Source: Nostoc sp. UHCC 0926
Lineage (GTDB): Bacteria > Cyanobacteriota > Cyanobacteriia > Cyanobacteriales > Nostocaceae
Direction: 5' to 3'
Length of the DNA stretch: 64,000 nucleotides
NCBI RefSeq assembly: GCF_028623165.1
Contig: NZ_CP117768.1
Span: forward strand, 496,001-560,000
Part shown: positions 17,687-26,468 of the stretch, piece by piece
How positions within the stretch are numbered: the stretch's first letter is position 1
How the letters are laid out: every line of letters begins with the position of its first letter
Position numbers and translations under genes: made by a program
Notes under the pieces: model-generated
What the model saw: the letters and a program-made list of their open reading frames with translations, nothing else
Told to the model about the DNA's origin: nothing
Databases searched by the model: none

Positions 17687-18289
17687 CGGGATAGAGTATC
17701 TGAGGTTACACTGAGTTGACCGCAAATTTTAGATTTTGGATTTTGCGAAAAGTTGTAAGGAGGAGCCACTGTGTTGCACGGGTTAAGAACGTTGTTGCAA
17801 GTGGTGAACCAGCGCACCCAAGTTGGTTTCCTTCTGTAGGCGACTGGTGTTAGCGCAGCGTTAGCGAGTCTTCTCCCAAAGGGAGACGCCAAGGGCGAAC
17901 GAGCGTCACCCGTTCGCGCAGCGTCTCCGTCAGGAGAAGGGCGTTGGTTTCTTTCCATAGCAAACTTTTCAAGACGGATTTTAGATTCAAAGAGCTTTTC
18001 GGCACATGCCGCCAGAAAGTGGGACAAACAAATCAAAAAAACCTCAAACTCGTTAACGCTACGCTATCGTCAATCTAAAATTCCCACAGCTAAATACCCT
18101 AATTGTCTCTTTCAATCCAAAATCCTAAATCTAAAATCCAAAGTCGGTTGACCGCACATTTATTTCTTATTGTAGAAAAATGATGAGAATACTATGTAAA
18201 AAGAAAAAACTGTTTGTAATGAACAGTTTAGCGGTCAATTCCAGTAAGAAACTAGAATTTTGGTTCCGAATCTCCATCTACCTATTCCC
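17687..18289. repeat. Repeat-filled cphB-cphA spacer
   Basis: No gene is credible here. A large inverted repeat at about 17870-17940 pairs CTTCTCCC...GGAGACGC with GCGTCTCC...GGAGAAG, with an inner GCGAACG/CGTTCGC helix. Heptamer repeats (TTTTAGA, AATCCAAAAT) lie near 17727 and 18115-18140. A long minus-strand open frame over this region is repeat-derived. Confidence 0.65.
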
Positions 18290-20995
18290 ATGAGAATCCT
18301 CAAGATCCAGACCTTACGCGGCCCAAACTATTGGAGCATTCGACGCCACAAACTGATCGTCATGCGCCTCGATTTAGAAACCCTTGGTGAGACGCCCTCG
18401 AATGAAATCCCTGGCTTTTATGAAGGATTAGTTGAGGCGCTGCCGAGTCTGGAGGGTCACTATTGTTCGCCTGGCTGTCGTGGTGGTTTTCTGATGCGAG
18501 TCAAAGAAGGCACTATGATCGGCCACGTTGTGGAACACGTAGCCTTAGAACTCCAGGAATTAGCTGGAATGAATGTCGGTTTTGGTCGCACCCGCGAAAC
18601 TGCCACACCCGGAATTTACCAAGTAGTGCTTGAGTACCTGAATGAGGAAGCGGGACGCTACGCTGGACGCGCCGCGGTGCGGTTATGCCAGAGTATCGTT
18701 GATCGAGGCCGTTATCCCAAGGCAGAATTAGAGCAAGATATCCAAGACCTGAAAGACTTCACCCGTGATGCTTCCTTAGGCCCTTCCACTGAAGCGATCG
18801 TCAAAGAAGCAGAAAAAAGAGGTATTCCCTGGATGTCTCTGGAAGCCCGCTTTTTGATTCAGCTGGGCTACGGCGTGAACCAGAAGCGGATGCAGGCCAC
18901 AATGACGGACAACACCAGCATTCTGGGCGTAGAACTAGCTTGCGATAAAGAAGCCACTAAACGCATCCTCGCTGCCGCTGGTGCGCCAGTACCTAGAGGT
19001 ACAGTGATCAACTTCTTAGACGATTTGGAACAAGCTATTGAATACGTTGGCGGCTATCCCATCGTCATCAAGCCCGTGGATGGCAATCATGGACGTGGGA
19101 TCACCATTGATATCAGAACTTGGGAAGAAGCTGAAGCCGGATACGAAGCTGCTAGACAAGTTTCCCGGTCAATTATCGTCGAAAGATATTACGTTGGACG
19201 CGACCACAGGGTACTGGTAGTAAATGGCAAAGTAGTAGCAGTAGCCGAACGCGTTCCGGCTCATGTGATTGGCAACGGCAGATCGACCATTGCCGAACTG
19301 ATTGAACAAACAAACCTTGACCCAAATCGCGGTGAAGGACATGATAATGTCCTAACGAAGATTGAACTAGACCGCACCAGCTACCAGCTGCTAGAAAGGC
19401 AAGGCTATACCCTAAATAGCGTGCCACCCAAAGGAACCCTTTGTTATCTCAGAGCAACGGCAAACTTAAGTACAGGTGGTAGTGCCGTAGACCGTACCGA
19501 TGAAATTCACCCAGAAAATCTCTGGTTGGCACAACGGGTAGTTAAGATTATTGGTTTAGATATCGCCGGACTGGATATCGTCACCACAGATATTGGTCGT
19601 CCGCTGCGGGAAGTGGATGGGGTGATTGTTGAAGTTAATGCCGCTCCCGGTTTCCGAATGCACGTTGCCCCAAGCGTGGGTATCCCCCGCAACGTCGCCG
19701 GCGCAGTCATGGATATGCTATTTCCCAACGAGCAATCTAGCCAAATTCCAATCCTCAGCGTTACTGGTACTAATGGCAAAACCACTACTACCCGACTACT
19801 AGCACATATTTATAAACAGACGGGGAAGGTAGTAGGTTATACTACAACCGATGGAACATATATCGGTGATTATTTAGTAGAAGCTGGCGATAACACAGGC
19901 CCCCAAAGTGCCCACGTCATCCTCCAAGATCCCACAGTGGAAGTAGCGGTACTGGAAACGGCTCGCGGTGGAATTCTCCGTTCTGGATTGGGCTTTGAAG
20001 CAGCAAATGTGGGGGTGGTATTGAATGTAGCCTCCGACCACTTAGGAATAGGTGATATAGATACCATTGAGCAGTTAGCTAACCTCAAAAGCGTAGTAGC
20101 GGAAGCTGTATTCCCTGATGGCTATGCGGTACTTAACGCCGACGATCGCCGCGTCGCCGCCATGTCAGAAAAAACTAAGGCTAATATTGCTTACTTCACA
20201 ATGAACCTCGACTCGGAATTGGTGCGAAAGCACATCCAAAAGGGCGGAGTAGCGGCAGTATATGAAAATGGTTATTTGTCAATTGTTAAAGGTGATTGGA
20301 CACACCGCATAGAAAGAGCAGAAAATATACCTTTAACAATGGGCGGACGTGCACCGTTTATGATTGCCAACGCTTTAGCAGCAAGTTTGGCAGCATTCGT
20401 ACAAAACGTCACGATTGAGCAGATTCGTGCTGGTTTGAAGACCTTCCGGGCTTCAGTTAGTCAAACGCCAGGACGAATGAATTTATTTAATTTAGGAAAC
20501 TACCACGCTTTGGTAGACTATGCCCACAACGCAGCCAGTTACGAAGCTGTAGGTTCCTTTGTTCAGAACTGGACTACAGGACAACGGATTGGCGTAATTG
20601 GTGGTCCCGGCGATCGCCGCGACGAAGACTTTGTGACTTTGGGCAAATTAGCAGCGCAAATTTTTGATTACATCATTGTCAAAGAAGACGATGACACACG
20701 GGGACGCCAACGGGGTTCAGCCGCCCAGTTGATTATTCAAGGCATTACCCAAGTTAAACCCGATAGCCGCTATGAATCAATTCTGGATGAAACCCAAGCG
20801 ATAAATAAAGGCTTAGATATGGCTCCTAATAACAGTCTGGTGGTAATTTTGCCAGAAAGCGTCACTAGGGCTATTAAGTTAATTAGGGCGCGTGGTTTAG
20901 TCAAAGAAGAGACACATCAACAAAATACTGGCACAACTGCCATCGATTCCCAAAATGGGATCGCACCTTCTTCTGTTGTTAATACACTTCTGTAG
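18290..20995 (+). CDS. cphA: Cyanophycin synthetase
   Basis: CphA polymerises aspartate and arginine into cyanophycin without ribosomes, the nitrogen reserve also deposited at heterocyst poles. 901 residues from ATG 18290 (MRILKIQTLRGPNYWS), the usual CphA length and start. Three regions are visible: an N-terminal domain (1-160), an ATP-grasp domain (about 220-480; PIVIKPVDGNHGRG, EVNAAPGFRMH) and a Mur-ligase-like domain with P-loop GTNGKTTT at about 492-499 and DYAHNAASYEA near 750. Both ATP sites look intact. The C-terminal tail is short and variable. Confidence 0.97.
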   Translation: MRILKIQTLRGPNYWSIRRHKLIVMRLDLETLGETPSNEIPGFYEGLVEALPSLEGHYCSPGCRGGFLMRVKEGTMIGHVVEHVALELQELAGMNVGFGRTRETATPGIYQVVLEYLNEEAGRYAGRAAVRLCQSIVDRGRYPKAELEQDIQDLKDFTRDASLGPSTEAIVKEAEKRGIPWMSLEARFLIQLGYGVNQKRMQATMTDNTSILGVELACDKEATKRILAAAGAPVPRGTVINFLDDLEQAIEYVGGYPIVIKPVDGNHGRGITIDIRTWEEAEAGYEAARQVSRSIIVERYYVGRDHRVLVVNGKVVAVAERVPAHVIGNGRSTIAELIEQTNLDPNRGEGHDNVLTKIELDRTSYQLLERQGYTLNSVPPKGTLCYLRATANLSTGGSAVDRTDEIHPENLWLAQRVVKIIGLDIAGLDIVTTDIGRPLREVDGVIVEVNAAPGFRMHVAPSVGIPRNVAGAVMDMLFPNEQSSQIPILSVTGTNGKTTTTRLLAHIYKQTGKVVGYTTTDGTYIGDYLVEAGDNTGPQSAHVILQDPTVEVAVLETARGGILRSGLGFEAANVGVVLNVASDHLGIGDIDTIEQLANLKSVVAEAVFPDGYAVLNADDRRVAAMSEKTKANIAYFTMNLDSELVRKHIQKGGVAAVYENGYLSIVKGDWTHRIERAENIPLTMGGRAPFMIANALAASLAAFVQNVTIEQIRAGLKTFRASVSQTPGRMNLFNLGNYHALVDYAHNAASYEAVGSFVQNWTTGQRIGVIGGPGDRRDEDFVTLGKLAAQIFDYIIVKEDDDTRGRQRGSAAQLIIQGITQVKPDSRYESILDETQAINKGLDMAPNNSLVVILPESVTRAIKLIRARGLVKEETHQQNTGTTAIDSQNGIAPSSVVNTLL

Positions 20996-21052
20996 TCAAA
21001 AGTCAAGAGTCCAAAGTTCAGCATCTAAAAGTTTTTCACTTTTGACCCTGGA

Positions 21053-21226
21053 CTATTGTTTTTCTTGTTCCGAATTGGTTTCGTCACTGGGAGTTTTCAT
21101 CTCCTCCTTAAAACCTCGTAGGGTTTTGCCCAGTGCGGTTCCCAGTTCGGGAATTTTTTTAGGGCCAAAAATTAGAACAGCGACTATGGCAATTACAACG
21201 ATTTCTGGCCATCCCAGTCCAAACAT
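21053..21226 (-). CDS. tatA: Twin-arginine translocase subunit TatA/E
   Basis: 57 residues from the ATG at 21226 (AGAGGAAATTT upstream). One N-terminal membrane helix (WPEIVVIAIVAVLIFG), then the hinge FGPKKIPELG and an amphipathic helix (ALGKTLRGFKEEM), then an acidic tail: the TatA/B/E plan. Short length and the FGPKKIPELG motif favour TatA/E over TatB. It forms the pore for folded Tat substrates in thylakoid and plasma membranes. Convergent with cphA. Confidence 0.9.
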   Translation of the reverse strand: MFGLGWPEIVVIAIVAVLIFGPKKIPELGTALGKTLRGFKEEMKTPSDETNSEQEKQ

Positions 21227-21437
21227 ATAAATTTCCTCTAAGGCATCTTTAATTAAATATAGACATTGATGGCTCAAATCCGATCAGTTCGCCACTGATA
21301 AGCGCTCCACCTTCTTGGAGAAAAGGGTATAAATAAAATCAATATAAATAAGTCTTTTTGTCCTCAAAAACTTTTGGCAAAGCAACTTGGCATAATCTGC
21401 CAAAGTGGCTCAGTCTGTGATTGACCAACTCTAATCC

Positions 21438-21521
21438 GTGAAAAATGCAACTAAATCTTCTCAGTCTATTCAGCCTGTAACCTTGTCAGAGCGGGAGCTA
21501 GAGGTACTGCGGCTGATTTAA
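21438..21521 (+). pseudogene. Fragment of a LuxR-family regulator (start of the HTH domain)
   Basis: A GTG-started frame of 27 codons ends PVTLSERELEVLRLI followed by TAA. LSERELEVLRLI is the characteristic opening of the LuxR/GerE DNA-binding domain, which normally continues about 50 more residues. The remainder is absent downstream and the receiver domain is absent upstream, so this is a remnant. Confidence 0.6.
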
Positions 21522-21704
21522 AATGTAGCAGTTTATAGTAATAGAGCTATCACCTAGACTTGATAGAGAAACTTTTAGTGTGCGGTCTTTAAGGCTATTT
21601 TTTGATCAGAGTATAAATCTTTGATGTAAGCGTGAAAATACTTACCATGTGAGTAAGCAGCCATTAGTCCCCTATAAATCAATACACTTGTGTTAAGGAT
21701 AATT

Positions 21705-21779
21705 GTAGGTTGGGTTGAACGTAGTCAAACCCAACAAAGTCCCGAAAATGTTGGGTTTCGTCCCTCAACCCAACCTCCG
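21705..21779. repeat. GTAGGTTGGGTTGA inverted repeat element
   Basis: GTAGGTTGGGTTGA at the left faces TCAACCCAACCT at the right, with inner CAAACCCAAC and GTTGGGTTTCG helices. It is a REP/MITE-like palindrome of about 75 bp of a kind common in cyanobacterial spacers. Confidence 0.65.
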
Positions 21780-22025
21780 TAGGTTAAGGTTTTTGGCTTT
21801 AACTCAAGCGTATTGCCCTATAAATAGTTTCTGGAACTTTAAAATACTGGTATATGCCTCCACTATGAAATTTAATTTCAAGTATGCAAGTTGGGGCATC
21901 GTAACCAACACTTTGTAAATCGCTTGAGCTAACTCGTGTTCGTAGCATTCTTTATTCCTATAAAAAAATAAATGTCAGGTAAAATTACTCACCTGACAGT
22001 CCATCTTGAACTAATGCACTAATCT

Positions 22026-22253
22026 TTAACCTTTATGTGGGTGCGGGTCATTGCCGTAGCTGTTTCGCTCTCGAATTTCCCCTTCTCGGTTATGTATTAA
22101 TAATTCAGACTGCTGATTAATAGCAATCTCACGCCCTTTCTCAATGGCTTCTTGCTGGGTGTGGAATATTTTAGTAGCCTTACTGGCACCCTCAGACTTA
22201 ACTGCCCAACCTTCAGAGTGAGGGACGATATGTTGGTCTTTACCTTTAGACAT
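22026..22253 (-). CDS. DUF2188 family protein
   Basis: 75 residues. The pattern HIVPHSEGWAVKSEGASKATKIFHTQQEAIEKGREIA...SELLIHNREGEIRERNSYGNDPHP is that of the DUF2188 domain, a small alpha/beta unit found widely in bacteria with unknown role. The gene is full length for the family with an ATG start. It is separated from the kinase locus by about 130 bp of A/T-rich DNA. Confidence 0.8.
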   Translation of the reverse strand: MSKGKDQHIVPHSEGWAVKSEGASKATKIFHTQQEAIEKGREIAINQQSELLIHNREGEIRERNSYGNDPHPHKG

Positions 22254-22386
22254 TAGTGATATTGTTTATACTTAACTACTTTTACACCTTAACACAATCT
22301 TTACTAATGTAAGTATCTTGTAGTTGAAACAATATTAAATAATTATTAAATAATTTTGGTTGTTTTTTTAAAATCAACTTTTAAAA

Positions 22387-22653
22387 TTATTCTCCCTCAA
22401 AAGTCATTTTAATCTCAATCAGAACATCTACTTTCCCTTTACCATTTTCTCTACTGCGCCATTTTGTAAAACGCAGACTGGTTAGGCGTATCATCCAAAC
22501 TGCCAGAAGCTCTAACGCTTTGCCTTTAATATGTTTATCTGGATGATTTAGGGCGATCGCTCCAACAGAGAACTGATATCGAATTGCTATCAATTCCTCA
22601 ATAATTAGCTCAACTAACTTCCCATTGGATTGGTAATTGGCAAACCTAACCAA
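22387..22653 (-). CDS. Hypothetical small basic protein overlapping kinase 3' end
   Basis: 88 codons from a TTG at 22653, overlapping the last 40 bases of the kinase gene in another frame. The product is moderately basic with an amphipathic middle (VELIIEELIAIRYQF, KALELLAVWMIRLTS). I do not recognise it. The real start may be a later TTG. Its position and length make a small downstream gene possible, but chance cannot be excluded. Confidence 0.35.
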   Translation of the reverse strand: MVRFANYQSNGKLVELIIEELIAIRYQFSVGAIALNHPDKHIKGKALELLAVWMIRLTSLRFTKWRSRENGKGKVDVLIEIKMTFEGE

Positions 22654-24044
22654 TCACTTAATTCATGAGCTAACCATTCAAGTTCTACTTCGGATTTAAT
22701 ACCGACATTGTTTCCACTAATCTGATATTTTTGTAATCCTGAGTAAATATATAGTTGTGCTGGAACGGCAATTCTAGTGTCTTGAGAGCCTTTAGTAAAG
22801 TGTTTTGGAATGTAAACCAACTTATTAACACTTTGCCTTGGTGATGGACGCGGACGATAAAATTTCCAAGCAAACAATTCCCAGCTTAGGGCAATTTGTT
22901 CTGCATTCAGGCGTAAGCAGATGCGTCCAAATAAATTAAAGAGAAATTTATACACCATGAGAAAGCCAGCACCCCAAAAAGGAAGTGAGAACAAGGCAAA
23001 GGGGATGTTGACAGGAAAAGACGCCCAGACTATGCTAATTGTCCAAAGTAGGATAAATGAATTCCAGGCGATCACAAATAAACCTGTGAATACTATTGAT
23101 GGATTAAAACCAGCTGGTGGAACGATAATTTCTAAAGAATCCCAATTTTTGGTTAGTTGAATCTTACTCCCATCTGGTTTGCTTACAACTAAAGTAGGCA
23201 AATTTATCGGTTGTGGTTTTTCTAAAGCTGCCAATGCAACATTGGCAGAACTAAAACGCTTTTCTAAAGTGGGTTCAGTCATCGACTTTAACCAGCGAGT
23301 CAAGCCAGGACTCAAATGAGCTACCTGCTCAAACTGAATGCGAAAATCCTTTTGGGGTAAATCGGCTGGGTAAGTACCCGTTACCAAATAAATTAAGGTT
23401 GCGCCTAAACTATAAATGTCAGAGGCAGGAACGGTACGCCCACCAAATTGCTCCTGTGGCATATATCCATAAGTACCCACCACAGTCCTAGTCCCAGTTT
23501 CTGCACCGAGGACAGTTTGCACTGAACCAAAATCTACTAGATAAACTTGACCAACAGTATTACCAGAACGCTCTCCCAATAAAATATTGCTAGGCTTAAT
23601 ATCACGGTGGATAACAGGCGGATACAGCCCATGTAGGTAAATGAGAATTTCTAAAAGTGCTTTGGCTATCTGTTTGACTTCTGCTTCAGTAAAAGTCCGT
23701 CCACTGTGTAAATATTGCTCTAAAGTTTGTGCGGGGATATAAGTTTGTACTAGGGCAAATCCTTTGATAGTCGGTGAATTTACCTCAAAATAGTCTAAAT
23801 AGCGAGGTATTAAGGGATGTGACAAAGATTTTAGAGTTTCAGCTTCCCGCTCAAACAACTTGAGTGAATCCCATTCAAAGTCACCACCAAAAGAGAGTAA
23901 CTTAATGACAACTAATTCCTGAGTTTTCAAATCACGAGCTAATAGCGTCCGCCGTCCTGCTTTTTTTCCTAATAGCTGCTGAACTTGGTAGCACAGACGC
24001 GTAGCATCTTGTCCTTGGACATCGCCTAATATTTCACCAATCAT
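22614..24044 (-). CDS. Serine/threonine protein kinase with C-terminal membrane region
   Basis: 476 residues. A complete Hanks-type kinase domain: Lys48 in VIKLL, catalytic loop HRDIKPSN (146-153), DFG (171-173) and a GTYGYMPQEQ activation segment. After about residue 300 comes a beta-rich stretch, then two or three hydrophobic segments (about 318-376, FTGLFVIAWNSFILLWTISIVW and FALFSLPFWGAGFLMVYKF), and a soluble tail rich in aromatic residues. It should sit in the membrane with the kinase in the cytoplasm. Divergent from cbiT, with starts about 95 bp apart. Targets are unknown. Confidence 0.88.
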   Translation of the reverse strand: MIGEILGDVQGQDATRLCYQVQQLLGKKAGRRTLLARDLKTQELVVIKLLSFGGDFEWDSLKLFEREAETLKSLSHPLIPRYLDYFEVNSPTIKGFALVQTYIPAQTLEQYLHSGRTFTEAEVKQIAKALLEILIYLHGLYPPVIHRDIKPSNILLGERSGNTVGQVYLVDFGSVQTVLGAETGTRTVVGTYGYMPQEQFGGRTVPASDIYSLGATLIYLVTGTYPADLPQKDFRIQFEQVAHLSPGLTRWLKSMTEPTLEKRFSSANVALAALEKPQPINLPTLVVSKPDGSKIQLTKNWDSLEIIVPPAGFNPSIVFTGLFVIAWNSFILLWTISIVWASFPVNIPFALFSLPFWGAGFLMVYKFLFNLFGRICLRLNAEQIALSWELFAWKFYRPRPSPRQSVNKLVYIPKHFTKGSQDTRIAVPAQLYIYSGLQKYQISGNNVGIKSEVELEWLAHELSDWLGLPITNPMGS

Positions 24045-24138
24045 TAGAGTTTGTTATAACGCTACGTTTGAAAAGTTTTCATAGCTTATGGCTTTTCGAT
24101 GTGGTCTGCCAATATCTTTAGTATAATTGCGTAGTTCT

Positions 24139-24741
24139 ATGCCCTCCCAACTTTGGCCTTATATTACCCCTGGTATTCCCGATGATTTATTCGAGCACTT
24201 GCCAGGAATTCCCCTGAGCCAGCGAGAAGTCCGACTACTGTTAATTGCCCAACTGCGACTAAAATCAGATTCTGTGTTGTGGGATATTGGCGCAGGGACA
24301 GGTACAATTCCGGTAGAGGTAGGGCTATTATGTCCAAAAGGACAGATTATCGCTATAGAAAGGGATGAAGAAGTAGCTAATCTGATCAAGCGTAACTGCG
24401 ATCGCTTTGATGTGAAAAACGTCGAAGTAATTGAAGGTAGCGCCCCTGAGTGTTTACATGATCTTAAGATTACTCCTCACCGCGTTTGTATCGAGGGAGG
24501 ACGCCCCATTCAGGAAATTCTGCAAGCAGCTTGGCATTATTTACCACCATCCGGTCGGGTTGTAGCCACAGCTGCTAATCTAGAAAGCTTGTATGCTATT
24601 TCCCAGAGCTTTTCCCTGTTAAGGGCTAGAAATATCGAAGTTGTCCAGTCTGCGGTTAACCGGTTAGAGACGCGCGGCTTTTCTCAAACCTTTACTGCCG
24701 TTGATCCCATTTTTATCCTCAGTGGTGAGAAACTAGACTAA
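24139..24741 (+). CDS. cbiT: Cobalt-precorrin-6B C15-methyltransferase (decarboxylating), CbiT
   Basis: CbiT methylates C15 and decarboxylates the acetate chain in cobalamin synthesis; in many bacteria it is the C-terminal half of CobL. 200 residues from ATG 24139 (MPSQLWPYITPGIPDDLFE); an upstream TTG at 24127 is less likely. The SAM-binding motif WDIGAGTGTIPVE, the GIPLSQREVR entry loop and ECLHDL/GGRPIQEIL segments fit CbiT. No other cobalamin gene and no cobalamin riboswitch is visible nearby. Confidence 0.85.
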   Translation: MPSQLWPYITPGIPDDLFEHLPGIPLSQREVRLLLIAQLRLKSDSVLWDIGAGTGTIPVEVGLLCPKGQIIAIERDEEVANLIKRNCDRFDVKNVEVIEGSAPECLHDLKITPHRVCIEGGRPIQEILQAAWHYLPPSGRVVATAANLESLYAISQSFSLLRARNIEVVQSAVNRLETRGFSQTFTAVDPIFILSGEKLD

Positions 24742-24751
24742 ATCAAAAAGA

Positions 24752-24888
24752 TTTTAGATTTTAGATTTTAGATTTTAGATTGGGGATTTAGGTCATAGTT
24801 GATCACAAACCAAGCCACAATTACCAATCCCTAATCTCGAATACCTAATCTCTAATCCAAAATCCAAAATCCAAAATCCAAAATACTT
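24752..24888. repeat. Short tandem repeats before cdsA
   Basis: Four TTTTAGA heptamers (about 24752-24780) and five AAAATCC heptamers (about 24855-24885) face each other and can pair across a loop of about 75 bases. They end directly before the cdsA start, leaving no obvious ribosome site. Confidence 0.75.
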
Positions 24889-24890
24889 CT

Positions 24891-25778
24891 ATGCCTTGGT
24901 CTCGGATTATTAGTGGAATTGTTGCGATCGCTCTTGCTCTTTGTGTGACCCTTTTGGGGGGTTGGTACTTTACCATCATGTTTGCAGTTATCGTCTTTTT
25001 GGGTCAAGAGGAATATTTTAATTTGGTGCGAGCCAGAGGCATTGCTCCCGCCGCTAAAACCACTATGGCTGTCAGCCAAGTCTTGCTGGTGATTTGTACC
25101 CTTGATGGCAGTTTAGCTGACGCTGTAATGCCCTTAGCTGGTACACTTATTTGTTTTTACCTGCTGTTTCAACCCAAATTTGCCACGATCGCTGATGTTT
25201 CCGCTTCTATTATGGGGCTATTTTACGTAGGTTATTTGCCGAGTTACTGGGTGCGGTTACGAGCGATTGATAGTGCTGCTTTTAGCAATCTTCCTTTCGG
25301 AGGTTACTGGCCCATAACCTGGACAGATTTCTGGGAAAAGGCAAATTCGGCGTCTTTACCACAAGGTTTTACAGCAACACTGCTGACTTTTTTGTGTATT
25401 TGGGCAGCTGATATCGGCGCTTACACTATTGGCAAATTCTTTGGGAAAACCCGTCTGTCTGAGATTAGCCCGAAAAAAACTGTAGAAGGTGCTGTCTTTG
25501 GCATTACTTCAAGTGTTGCTGTAGCCATAGCAGGAGCCTATTATCTCCACTTGCCCAGATCCCTCTTTACTGGTTTAGCATTGGGTTTGTTGATTGGCAT
25601 TGCTAGTCTTTTAGGGGATCTTACCGAGTCTATGCTCAAGCGGGATGCTGGAGTCAAAGATTCTGGACAATTAATCCCCGGTCACGGTGGTATTTTAGAC
25701 CGTACCGATAGTTATATTTTCACAGCTCCTCTGGTTTACTATTTCGTAACACTACTTTTGCCGCTGATAACAGAATAG
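24891..25778 (+). CDS. cdsA: Phosphatidate cytidylyltransferase
   Basis: CdsA makes CDP-diacylglycerol from phosphatidate and CTP, the branch point to phosphatidylglycerol, which cyanobacterial photosystems need. 295 residues with about seven hydrophobic segments. The C-terminal signature (LLGDLTESMLKRDAGVKDSG followed by PGHGGILDRTDS) is complete. The start at ATG 24891 follows short tandem repeats immediately. No close operon partner; cbiT ends about 150 bp upstream. Confidence 0.93.
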   Translation: MPWSRIISGIVAIALALCVTLLGGWYFTIMFAVIVFLGQEEYFNLVRARGIAPAAKTTMAVSQVLLVICTLDGSLADAVMPLAGTLICFYLLFQPKFATIADVSASIMGLFYVGYLPSYWVRLRAIDSAAFSNLPFGGYWPITWTDFWEKANSASLPQGFTATLLTFLCIWAADIGAYTIGKFFGKTRLSEISPKKTVEGAVFGITSSVAVAIAGAYYLHLPRSLFTGLALGLLIGIASLLGDLTESMLKRDAGVKDSGQLIPGHGGILDRTDSYIFTAPLVYYFVTLLLPLITE

Positions 25779-25890
25779 ATGAGTTGGGCGTTGGGCACTT
25801 GTACTGAGCGAACGCAAGAGCGTCTCGTAGAGAAGTATTGGGCATTGGGCACTTGTACTGAGCGGCGTCGAAGTATGGGGAATAAGGGAT
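25779..25890. repeat. Dispersed repeat block after cdsA
   Basis: Two copies of GGGCACTTGTACTGAGCG (near 25794 and 25845), the first followed by AACGCAAGAGCGTCTCGTAGAG. The block recurs at about 28930 and, in variant form, near 13120 and 26110. Confidence 0.65.
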
Positions 25891-26060
25891 GAGTCTTTAA
25901 TACTCGTGAATGAGTCTTTAATAGGACTTACGCACACTCTACGATTCTTGGCGTCCTTGGCGTCTTGGCGGTTCAATAAATTAAACTTTTTGGCGATTTT
26001 TGCGTAAGTCCTATTTAATACTCGTGAATGAGTCTTTGATACTCGTGAATGAGTCTTTGA
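25891..26060. repeat. 21-bp tandem repeat interrupted by a small element
   Basis: Four units of a 21-bp repeat beginning GAGTCTTT and ending ACTCGTGAAT (the last partial). The second unit is split by the 94-bp element at 25921-26014. This repeat is unrelated to the 21-bp arrays at 34732 and 38555. Confidence 0.75.
25921..26014. mobile_element. 94-bp MITE with 14-bp terminal inverted repeats
   Basis: Ends ATAGGACTTACGCA and TGCGTAAGTCCTAT are perfect 14-bp inverted repeats. TTA flanks both sides. Removing the element and one TTA restores an intact unit of the surrounding tandem repeat, which fixes the boundaries and a 3-bp target duplication. There is no coding capacity. The interior carries a CTTGGCGTCTTGGCGG block. 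Confidence 0.8.
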
Positions 26061-26214
26061 ACTCCACTCCTTTGCCCCCCTGGTTACTGAGCTTGTCCTG
26101 AGTGTAGCCGTTGGCGCAGCCTCTCCAAGAGTTGGGCGCAGTCGTTGGCGCAGCCTCTCGTAGAGAAGTATGCCCCCTTGCCCCCTGCCCTTATTTCGAG
26201 AAGCATTATATTAT
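26061..26214. repeat. Dispersed GTTGGCGCAGCCTCTC repeats
   Basis: GTTGGCGCAGCCTCTC occurs twice here (near 26111 and 26143) and again near 28978. C-rich heptamer repeats (TGCCCCCT) follow. No gene is seen. Confidence 0.6.
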
Positions 26215-26310
26215 TTACAGCAGAATTCAAGTATTTGAACCACATCTGTCGTAGGGGCGCAAGGCCTTGCGCCCCTACCTCGTGGTCTATTTACCTGAAA
26301 ATAGCTGTAA
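26215..26310. mobile_element. 96-bp repeat element, copy 1, with perfect 28-bp palindrome
   Basis: Bounded by TTACAGC and GCTGTAA. A second 96-bp copy lies at 49411-49506; the two differ only within a short central stretch. In this copy the centre (26251-26278) is a perfect 28-bp palindrome whose left arm is GTAGGGGCGCAAGG. Confidence 0.75.
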
Positions 26311-26468
26311 AGTAAGTAAACCGCGTCTACCTTGAAAACCATAGTTTTTTGGAATTAGAGTAAAGCTCAGAACTCAAGCCACAAACCAATAATACACTCT
26401 CCTTCAAAACTCCAGGTTTCAAAATGGACGGGGTTTAATTGGTATTTTTAATTTTTAATTTTTAATCA

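Larger units (their letters stand above)
21278..22025. other. Intergenic region with gene remnant and repeat
   Basis: About 750 bp. It contains only the LuxR-type fragment (21438-21521) and an inverted repeat (21705-21779), both entered separately. A plus-strand open frame at 21715-21918 runs out of the inverted repeat and is not convincing. Confidence 0.55.

Noticed and set aside
17620..18036. 138-codon minus-strand frame
   Set aside because: It lies over the end of cphB and the inverted repeats of the spacer; its translation is repeat-derived.
22614..22653. Frameshifted extension of the kinase
   Set aside because: The 88-codon frame overlaps the kinase end, but the kinase has a natural end and the extra frame shows no kinase-related motif.
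24044..24139. Cobalamin riboswitch upstream of cbiT
   Set aside because: Only about 95 bp separates the divergent starts, and no B12-box-like sequence was seen.
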